Shown here one piece after another: positions 1 to 5,317 of a stretch of 5,979 nucleotides of DNA. A program made the translations under genes and the position numbers. Each line of letters starts with the position of its first letter. The stretch's first letter is position 1. The DNA lies in contig CAZFQD010000130.1 in assembly GCA_964520885.1 (NCBI GenBank), forward strand, positions 1 through 5,979, given 5' to 3'. Source of the stretch: CAZFQD01 sp964520885 (GTDB lineage Bacteria; Bacillota; Clostridia; Oscillospirales; SIG519). The notes below the pieces were generated by a model. That model saw only the letters and a list, made by a program, of their open reading frames with translations. It made no database searches and was not told the origin of the DNA.

Positions 1-14
1 TTTAAAAAAAATAC

Positions 15-43
15 TTGTAATATTTTAATTAATATTGTATACT
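15..43 (+). promoter_or_regulatory. Candidate sigma-A promoter of the glycan operon
   Basis: TTGTAA at 15-20 and TATACT at 38-43 are separated by exactly 17 nt. They match the consensus TTGACA at 4 of 6 positions and TATAAT at 5 of 6. Transcription would begin near position 50, giving a leader of about 60 nt before the regulator. The spacer contains AATATT at 19-24 and again at 31-36, a small symmetric element that could be an operator. The region is extremely AT-rich, so chance matches are likely and the call rests mainly on correct spacing and position. Confidence 0.45.
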
Positions 44-95
44 AAAAATAGTTTGTTATAAGAACGATATTGTATTGGTAATTTTTTATTATACG

Positions 96-101
96 AGGAG
101 G
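96..101 (+). promoter_or_regulatory. Ribosome binding site that fixes a TTG start
   Basis: A perfect AGGAGG sits 7 nt upstream of the TTG codon at 109. This decides the start of the regulator gene, because no ATG lies in frame at a sensible distance and the encoded protein begins just before the winged-helix domain, as expected for the family. Confidence 0.8.
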
Positions 102-108
102 AATAATT

Positions 109-654
109 TTGGAAAGTGCTGGTGTCGGTTTAGTACTTGAGTATATTGACAAAAACGAAAAAACATCTCAAAGAAAAATTTCTAAGGGTAATAATATGGC
201 ATTAGGATATGTAAATGCCATATTACAAATGTGCATAAAAAAAGGCTTAATTAAAATAGAAAAAATTAACAGTAGAAACATTAAGTATTTATTAACTCCT
301 AAAGGGATAATAGAAAAAACAAAAACTACATATAATTATTTGCAAAGTGCAATTAACAGAGTTATGGCATTAAAAAGTAATTTAGATTTGTTATTTGAAA
401 TAGATGATACAAAACTTAAACAAATCGTTTTTTATGGTAAGAATGATGAATCACAAACTATTTTAAAACAACTAATCTCTGAAAAAAAATCAAATAATGT
501 TGTTTTCACTGATGATTTTGAAAATGTTACAAAACTTGAAAGTGCAGTTATTGTTGTATGGCAACCGGAGGCACTTCAAAAATGTTGGATGAGTGGGGTT
601 AAATGTATTAATATTTTAAACAATACTCAAATTGAAAACAATTATGACAAGTAA
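109..654 (+). CDS. Winged-helix regulator of polysaccharide operon (MarR/EPS type) with Rossmann-like C-terminus
   Basis: This is a predicted cytoplasmic DNA-binding protein of 181 residues, probably controlling the operon it heads. Residues 5-75 form a winged helix-turn-helix: SQRKIS (20-25) starts the helix-turn-helix, LGYVNAIL (32-39) is the likely recognition helix, KKGLIK (44-49) leads into the wing, and YLLTPKGIIEKT (60-71) closes it. That pattern (SQR, G-x-V-N, L-x-x-x-G-L-x-K, LTPKG) is typical of MarR-like regulators at the head of exopolysaccharide loci. Residues 72-95 look helical. Residues 104-170 resemble a small alpha/beta nucleotide- or sugar-sensing domain: strand KQIVFYG (104-110), an acidic segment FTDD (133-136), and strand SAVIVV (145-150). 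The usual glycine-rich loop is degenerate (GKNDES). Start is TTG with a perfect AGGAGG. The 3' end overlaps the next gene. Family placement is confident; effector and target are unknown. Confidence 0.75.
   Translation: MESAGVGLVLEYIDKNEKTSQRKISKGNNMALGYVNAILQMCIKKGLIKIEKINSRNIKYLLTPKGIIEKTKTTYNYLQSAINRVMALKSNLDLLFEIDDTKLKQIVFYGKNDESQTILKQLISEKKSNNVVFTDDFENVTKLESAVIVVWQPEALQKCWMSGVKCINILNNTQIENNYDK
192..225. repeat. Perfect 12-bp inverted repeat inside the regulator gene
   Basis: TAATATGGCATT at 192-203 is the exact reverse complement of AATGCCATATTA at 214-225, with a 10-nt loop at 204-213. It lies about 140 nt downstream of the candidate transcription start, in codons for the recognition-helix region (residues 28-39). 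It could form an RNA hairpin in the 5' part of the message or act as a palindromic protein-binding site. It has no following T-run, so it is not a classical intrinsic terminator. A related half-site, TATGGCATTA, recurs at 363-372, where it again encodes Met-Ala-Leu. The repeat is seen directly; its function is unknown. Confidence 0.6.
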
Positions 655-1129
655 GAAAAAACTATTTATAATTATTAATATAGTATTAGTTGTGCTTTGG
701 TGTGGGGTTATATTTTATCTTTCGTCAAGAACCGCACCACAGTCAAATGCTCAAAGCAGACCTATTTCGGGAGCAGTAGTTAGAACCATTGACAAAATTG
801 AGAACAAAAATTCACCGGAGAATGTTCTAATTAAAAAAATTGCAGAATTTGATGACAAGTTAAGAGATGTTGCACATAGCGGTTGCTATTTTGTTTTAGC
901 TTTACTAGTAGCTAATTTGATGTACTTATTAAAAATTTTTAAATGGAAAGCAGTTTTTATCACAATAATATTTTGTATGCTTTATGCACTAAGCGATGAG
1001 GTCCATCAACTTTTTGTTCCGGGCAGAGCGTTTCAATTAATTGATTTGACTAATGATTTAATAGGAGTAATTTTAGGTATTTTATTATATTTATTTTTTA
1101 AAAAAGCTCTCAAAAATATTAAAATATAA
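644..1129 (+). CDS. VanZ-family membrane protein
   Basis: A small integral membrane protein, 161 residues from the ATG at 644. Hydrophobic segments cover roughly residues 6-26 (ending FYLSS), 78-97, 101-118 and 134-154. Between the first two is a hydrophilic loop of about 50 residues. Family signatures are clear: RDVAH before the second membrane segment, then YALSDEVHQLFVPGRAFQ and D-x-x-ND-x-x-G after the third. These are the conserved Arg-His, Asp-Glu-x-x-Gln, Pro-Gly-Arg and Asp-x-x-x-Asn groups of the VanZ family. The family is named for a teicoplanin-resistance protein, but its biochemical activity is not settled, and here it is part of a glycan operon rather than a van cluster. A TTG at 632 in the same frame would add MKTI. 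I prefer the ATG because it gives the usual short lysine-rich N-terminus. Neither start has a good ribosome site. The start lies inside the regulator gene (11-nt overlap), which suggests translational coupling. Confidence 0.82.
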   Translation: MTSKKKLFIIINIVLVVLWCGVIFYLSSRTAPQSNAQSRPISGAVVRTIDKIENKNSPENVLIKKIAEFDDKLRDVAHSGCYFVLALLVANLMYLLKIFKWKAVFITIIFCMLYALSDEVHQLFVPGRAFQLIDLTNDLIGVILGILLYLFFKKALKNIKI

Positions 1130-1145
1130 GCTATGGGGTGTTTAA

Positions 1146-2306
1146 ATGTCATTCAGAAAAGAATTTTTACCATTTTATCTTCCAGATATTACAGAAAGTG
1201 AAATAGCTGAAATTGTAATAACATTAAAATCTGGTTGGCTTGCAAAAGGACCAAAAACGATTGAATTTGAAAAAAGGTTTGCAGAATATGTAGGAGCAAA
1301 ATATGCAATTGGAATGAATTCTTGCACAGCCGCATTACATATAGCTTTGTTAGCAGCAGGAATTGGCAAAGGCGATGAAGTTATTACAACTCCAATGACA
1401 TTTGTGGCTACAGCGAACACAATTATTCACTCAGGAGCAACTCCTGTATTTGTAGACATTAATGAAAAAGATGGTTGTATTGATTGTTCCTTGATAGAAA
1501 GTAAAATAACCAATAAGACTAAGGCAATTGTTCCGGTTCATTATTCAGGGCAATCCTGTGATTTGGATGAAATATATAAAATAGCCGATAAATATGGACT
1601 TTTTGTTTCAGAAGATGCGGCACATGCAATTTATACTGAATATGAAGGTAAAATGATAGGCAATTCGCCGAAAGGGGTAGTATCCTTTAGCTTTTATGCA
1701 ACCAAAAACCTTTGCACAGGTGAAGGTGGAATGCTTACAACAAATGATGAGAAAATTGCCAAATGTGCAAGAATGTTAGTTACTCATGGAATGAGTAACA
1801 ATGCATGGAATCGCTATGGAAAAGGTGGTTCTTGGATGTACGATATAGAGGAACCAGGATATAAGTATAATATGTTTGATTTGCAAGCGGCTCTTGGTTT
1901 AAAGCAATTAGAACGATTAGAACAAATGCAAAACAGAAGAGAAGAAATAGTTAATATATATATTGGAGGACTAAAAGATTTAAAAGGATTAAGTATTCCA
2001 GTAGTAAATGAATATACCTCAAAACATTCGTGGCATTTATACATAATAAGAGTTGATGAAGAAAAAGTTGGAATTAGCAGAGATAAATTCATTGAAGAAT
2101 TAACAAAACGCAACATTGGAACAAGTGTGCATTTTATACCAGTTCATTTAATGAGCGCTTATAGAAACCGTTTTGGTTATAAAGAGGGAGATTTTCCTGT
2201 AACAGAAAAATGGTTTAGCCAAATTATATCATTGCCATTATATTCAACAATGACAAATGAAGATGCAACTTATGTTGTTAATGCAGTTAGAGATATTATT
2301 TTATAG
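1146..2306 (+). CDS. DegT/DnrJ/EryC1/StrS-family sugar aminotransferase (PglE/ArnB-like)
   Basis: A PLP-dependent enzyme of 386 residues, the usual full length for the family. It transfers an amino group, normally from glutamate, to a keto sugar nucleotide. Visible residues are SGWLAKGP (29-36), the phosphate-loop region NSCTAALH (58-65), TTPMTFVAT (81-89) that stacks on the cofactor, EDAAHA (156-161) with Asp157 for the pyridine nitrogen, and the catalytic Lys187 in SFYATKN followed by GEGGM (192-196). The C-terminal GTSVHFIPVHLMSAYR (325-340) is characteristic of enzymes acting on UDP-4-keto-6-deoxy sugars, as in PglE or ArnB. The start has GGGGTG 5 nt upstream. The next gene is a PglC-type transferase, a frequent neighbour in bacillosamine-type pathways. 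The 4,6-dehydratase and acetyltransferase partners are not in the window, so the exact substrate is inferred. Confidence 0.9.
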   Translation: MSFRKEFLPFYLPDITESEIAEIVITLKSGWLAKGPKTIEFEKRFAEYVGAKYAIGMNSCTAALHIALLAAGIGKGDEVITTPMTFVATANTIIHSGATPVFVDINEKDGCIDCSLIESKITNKTKAIVPVHYSGQSCDLDEIYKIADKYGLFVSEDAAHAIYTEYEGKMIGNSPKGVVSFSFYATKNLCTGEGGMLTTNDEKIAKCARMLVTHGMSNNAWNRYGKGGSWMYDIEEPGYKYNMFDLQAALGLKQLERLEQMQNRREEIVNIYIGGLKDLKGLSIPVVNEYTSKHSWHLYIIRVDEEKVGISRDKFIEELTKRNIGTSVHFIPVHLMSAYRNRFGYKEGDFPVTEKWFSQIISLPLYSTMTNEDATYVVNAVRDIIL

Positions 2307-2325
2307 TTAATGGAGGGAATTACTT

Positions 2326-3000
2326 ATGTATCAAAAGGTTTTTAAAAGACTTTTAGACATTTTCTTTGCAGTGATTGGATTACCAGTATTATTGCTGATT
2401 TATATGTTTGTTGCCCCGTTGATTAAACTTTCAGATAAAGGCCCGGTCTTTTATAACACTAAGAGAATTGGAAAAGATGGTAAACTCTTCAAGATGTTTA
2501 AATTCCGTTCTATGATGGTAAATGCCCCTGATATCCGATTACCTGATGGGTCTACATATAACGGCAAAGATGATCCAAGAGTGACTAAAATTGGCAAGTT
2601 TTTGCGAAAGACTTCACTTGATGAGTCTCCTCAAATTATAAATGTCCTGTTAGGCGATATGGCTTTAATTGGGCCAAGGCCAGATCCACCAGACTGGCTT
2701 GATAAATATAATGAAAAAATTAAGGTTTTTCTGTCAGTAAGACCAGGTATAACTGGGTATAGCCAAGCCTATTTTAGAAATTCTGCTGATGGTGAAGAAA
2801 AAATGAAGAACGATGCTTATTATGCACTAAATTGTTCTTTTATTTTAGATGTTAAGATTTTCTTCAAAACGATTGCAGTTGTCATTAAAAGAGAGAATAC
2901 CTATAAGGATACAACAAGCGAAATATTATCCGAGAGTATTACCGTAAGTGCAGAGATAGACAACAAGGAGGAGAATATCGGTGCAGGAATTAATTCATGA
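2326..3000 (+). CDS. Undecaprenyl-phosphate sugar phosphotransferase (monotopic phosphoglycosyl transferase, PglC/WbaP type)
   Basis: It transfers a sugar phosphate from a nucleotide sugar to undecaprenyl phosphate on the inner face of the membrane, the first membrane step of repeat-unit assembly. At 224 residues it is the small, PglC-like form with only the catalytic domain. An N-terminal hydrophobic segment (12-32, with Pro20) would form the re-entrant membrane helix after KRLLD (7-11). The core has GPVFYNTKRIGKDG (39-52), KMFKFRSM (56-63), catalytic Asp99-Glu100 in TSLDESPQ, IGPRPDPP (115-122) and RPGITGYSQ (139-147). The last 30 or so residues are acidic and not conserved in pattern. The start has GGAGGG 8 nt upstream, 19 nt after the aminotransferase stop. 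The end overlaps the next gene by 20 nt. The sugar is inferred to be the product of the neighbouring aminotransferase pathway. Confidence 0.92.
   Translation: MYQKVFKRLLDIFFAVIGLPVLLLIYMFVAPLIKLSDKGPVFYNTKRIGKDGKLFKMFKFRSMMVNAPDIRLPDGSTYNGKDDPRVTKIGKFLRKTSLDESPQIINVLLGDMALIGPRPDPPDWLDKYNEKIKVFLSVRPGITGYSQAYFRNSADGEEKMKNDAYYALNCSFILDVKIFFKTIAVVIKRENTYKDTTSEILSESITVSAEIDNKEENIGAGINS
2965..2973 (+). promoter_or_regulatory. Ribosome binding site that fixes a GTG start
   Basis: AAGGAGGAG lies inside the 3' end of the phosphoglycosyl transferase gene, 7 nt before the GTG at 2981. This strong site supports the GTG start of the PLP-fold gene and hence the 20-nt overlap of the two genes. Confidence 0.75.
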
Positions 3001-4048
3001 ATATGGAAGCGAGTTTGATTGGGAATCAAATAGCGGATACATAAATGACAATCTGAAACAAACTTTTTTTCAAGATGCTGAGTACTTTAGAAGCGGAAGA
3101 GATGCATTAAAAGCAATAGCTTTAAAGTATAAAGGTCAGTATAAACGGGTTTTGCTTCCGGCACTTTGTTGCAAATCTATGGTCAGGCCATTTGAAATGA
3201 ACGGGTATGATATTTCATACTATAAACTGAATCAAGACATTTCTGCCGATTTTGAAGACATTTTATCAAAAATGCAATCAAATGTTATATTCCTATACAT
3301 TAATTACTTTGGTGCTTTATCGTTAAGCGACGAGAAACTTAATTTAATTCAGAAACGATTTGAAAACTCAATAATAGTTGAAGATAGAACACATGATATA
3401 TTGACGCATAGAATTAATAAATTCACACCAAACTACATTGTATTTAGTATTCGCAAATGGATTGCTATACCGGACGGAGGCATTCTATATTCTTCATCTG
3501 AGCTAAGTGGTTTTCCAAAAGAAAAGGATACATACTTTGGAGATATTAGAATAAGAGCATTAAAAAACAAAAGTGAATATCTTAAATCAGGAAACATTCA
3601 AATCAAGACTCTGTTTAGAAATAAATTGGCCGAAGCTAATTGCTATTTGGATACAAATGATATAGTAGCTGATATATTACAAGAGTCATATGAATTATTG
3701 CAACATATAGATTTTAAAAAAATAGCACAACAGAGGCGAGAAAATGCACAGGTATTATCTCAACTTTTAAAAAATATTGGCGGTGTTAAAAGCATCACAT
3801 CAGATGTTGAACGGAGCTTTTTTTATTACCCGATACTAATTGAAAACAGAGATGCAATTCAATTGGCTTTAGCGGAGAAAAATATATATTGTCCCATTAT
3901 ATGGCCTATGCCAAAGCGAGCTGTTGGCTTATGTAAAGTATCAGATTATATTTCTGAACATATGCTTGCATTGCCATGTGACCAGCGTTATAAAACATCT
4001 GATATGAGGCATATTGTTGGTATACTAAAAAGAATTTTAGGAGAATAG
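2981..4048 (+). CDS. Divergent PLP-dependent enzyme-like protein of the DegT/aspartate-aminotransferase fold
   Basis: A 355-residue soluble protein resembling a shortened, divergent DegT-type enzyme. Visible parallels are FRSGRDAL (36-43) at the cofactor phosphate-binding site, VLLPALCCKSMVRPFEMNGY (57-76) in the large domain, and VEDRTHD (133-139), whose Asp135 and His138 match the ED-x-x-H of the true aminotransferase upstream. FSIRKWIAIPDGG (155-167) follows, where Lys159 fits the Schiff-base lysine. The C-terminal LALPCDQRY (329-337) and the following helix match the small domain. The spacing from Asp135 to Lys159 is 24 residues, against 30 in the upstream DegT enzyme. The key cofactor residues appear retained, so it may be active, but its substrate is unknown. 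It starts at GTG behind AAGGAGGAG, overlaps the phosphoglycosyl transferase by 20 nt, and is followed after 4 nt by the ATP-grasp gene. Together these suggest a joint step in sugar modification. Confidence 0.65.
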   Translation: MQELIHEYGSEFDWESNSGYINDNLKQTFFQDAEYFRSGRDALKAIALKYKGQYKRVLLPALCCKSMVRPFEMNGYDISYYKLNQDISADFEDILSKMQSNVIFLYINYFGALSLSDEKLNLIQKRFENSIIVEDRTHDILTHRINKFTPNYIVFSIRKWIAIPDGGILYSSSELSGFPKEKDTYFGDIRIRALKNKSEYLKSGNIQIKTLFRNKLAEANCYLDTNDIVADILQESYELLQHIDFKKIAQQRRENAQVLSQLLKNIGGVKSITSDVERSFFYYPILIENRDAIQLALAEKNIYCPIIWPMPKRAVGLCKVSDYISEHMLALPCDQRYKTSDMRHIVGILKRILGE

Positions 4049-4052
4049 ACTG

Positions 4053-5249
4053 ATGAAAAAACTGATGATTCTCGGTGCAAGTATCTTGCAGATTCCCGCA
4101 ATATTAAAGGCAAAAGAGATGGGATTGCAAGTCGTAGCCGTTGATATAGATAAGAATGCCATAGGGTTTAAGTATGCTGATATATGCCTTGAAATTAGCA
4201 CGATAAATATACCCAAAGTTGTTGAGGCAGCTAAGCAATATAACATTGATGGAGTTATGACAATAGCAAGCGATATGCCGATGCGGTCAGTAGCTATAGT
4301 AGCAAAAGAATTAAACATAGTTGGAATTAGCGAAGATACGGCATTAAAAGCTACCAATAAAGCTTTGATGCGGGAGTGCTTGCGAAAGCATAATGTCCCA
4401 ATACCTACATTTTTCAGAGTTAATAGTTACGAGGAATATCTTGATATTGTTCAGCAATTTAGAGATAAATTCATCGTAAAACCTGCTGACAACTCAGGAA
4501 GCCGTGGTGTGTTTTTAATAAACGATATTTGTGATAAAGAATCAATTGAATACGCTTTTGAATATAGTAAAAAGCATTCTTGCAGTGGTGAAATAATCGT
4601 TGAAGAATATATGGAAGGTTCAGAGGTAAGTGTTGAAACCTTGAGTATAGACGGTACTGTACATATTATTGCGATTACTGATAAGTTGACAACCGGTGCA
4701 CCAAGATTTGTTGAGATGGGACATTCGCAACCAACGCACTTACCTGTCAAGGTTAAAGAAAAAATAGAATTGGTTGCAACTGCTGCGGTTAAAGCAATAG
4801 GGATAGAGAACGGTCCTTCCCACACTGAAATAATGGTAACAAGTGATGGGCCAAAAATTGTAGAGCTTGGTGCTAGACTCGGTGGCGATAACATAACCAC
4901 TCACTTGGTTCCACTGTCAACAGGGGTTGACATGGTCAAGTGTTGCATTGAGATAGCCTTGGGGCATAAACCAGACTTGCAAAGAAAGTATGAAAAAGGC
5001 TCTGCAATTAGGTATTTTGAAACACACGCAGGCAAGATAAGGGAAATCGGTGGTGTTGACGAAGCTAATCAATTGGAAGGTATCAAACAAATAAGCTTTG
5101 TTAAGAGCATTGGTGACTGTGTTAATGAAATTAATAGTAGCTCTGATAGAGTAGGTTTTGTTATTGCACAATCTGATACGGCAGAAAATGCTGTTGCGAT
5201 TTGTCAGAAAGCAAAGAAACTAATAAAAATAAGTGAATGTATAGTATAA
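4053..5249 (+). CDS. ATP-grasp domain carboxylate-amine (or carboxylate-thiol) ligase
   Basis: A 398-residue ATP-grasp enzyme. The family activates a carboxylate as an acyl phosphate and joins it to an amine or thiol. The N-terminal pre-ATP-grasp domain starts with MKKLMILGAS (1-10) and has AVDIDKNA (29-36). The ATP-grasp core has KFIVKPADNSGSRGV (139-153) with the nucleotide-binding lysine and glycine-rich loop, IVEEYMEGSEVSVE (182-195), and HTEIMV (257-262). It ends with IVELGARLGGD (269-279), where Glu259 and Glu271 are likely Mg ligands. Residues 315-398 form a C-terminal domain with RYFETHAGKI and VGFVIAQSDT. The residues needed for ATP use look intact. The start is an ATG with AGGAGA 8 nt upstream, 4 nt after the PLP-fold gene. 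Related ATP-grasp proteins occur in polysaccharide loci. Substrates cannot be read from sequence; attaching an amino acid or other acyl group to an amino sugar is an inference. Confidence 0.85.
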   Translation: MKKLMILGASILQIPAILKAKEMGLQVVAVDIDKNAIGFKYADICLEISTINIPKVVEAAKQYNIDGVMTIASDMPMRSVAIVAKELNIVGISEDTALKATNKALMRECLRKHNVPIPTFFRVNSYEEYLDIVQQFRDKFIVKPADNSGSRGVFLINDICDKESIEYAFEYSKKHSCSGEIIVEEYMEGSEVSVETLSIDGTVHIIAITDKLTTGAPRFVEMGHSQPTHLPVKVKEKIELVATAAVKAIGIENGPSHTEIMVTSDGPKIVELGARLGGDNITTHLVPLSTGVDMVKCCIEIALGHKPDLQRKYEKGSAIRYFETHAGKIREIGGVDEANQLEGIKQISFVKSIGDCVNEINSSSDRVGFVIAQSDTAENAVAICQKAKKLIKISECIV

Positions 5250-5317
5250 GTAGTTTTGTAATTTAAAACAAGCCACACCGGAAATTAATATATATGTATA
5301 AAAGGGAGATATAATTG
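5250..5317 (+). other. Short intergenic gap with ribosome binding site
   Basis: This is the only gap above 20 nt inside the operon. AAAGGGAG at 5301-5308 is the ribosome site for the glycosyltransferase. GTTTT and AAAAC at 5254-5268 could pair over only 5 bp and have no T-run, so I do not call a terminator. No promoter with proper spacing is visible. Confidence 0.5.

Noticed and set aside
192..225. Inverted repeat as an intrinsic terminator or attenuator
   Set aside because: No T-run follows the stem, and it lies inside a translated gene, so classical intrinsic termination is unlikely.
632..643. TTG at 632 as the start of the VanZ-like gene
   Set aside because: It would add only four residues and has no ribosome site. 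The ATG at 644 gives a more typical N-terminus, but the TTG cannot be fully excluded.
1175..1420. Antisense open frame of 81 codons
   Set aside because: It lies wholly opposite the well-supported aminotransferase gene and the translation has no recognisable domain pattern.
1814..2116. Antisense open frame of 100 codons
   Set aside because: It is opposite the aminotransferase gene. Its hydrophobic, serine-rich translation is typical of the reverse strand of AT-rich coding DNA.
4037..5171. Three antisense open frames (4037-4357, 4451-4900, 4917-5171)
   Set aside because: All lie opposite the ATP-grasp gene, whose motifs are clear, and none shows domain features of its own.
5254..5268. Possible terminator after the ATP-grasp gene
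   Set aside because: GTTTT can pair with AAAAC over only 5 weak base pairs with no following T-run, so read-through into the glycosyltransferase is more likely.
5256..5302. Possible internal promoter before the glycosyltransferase
   Set aside because: TTGTAA at 5256 has no -10 match at 16-18 nt, and TATAAA at 5297 has no -35 match upstream at the right distance.
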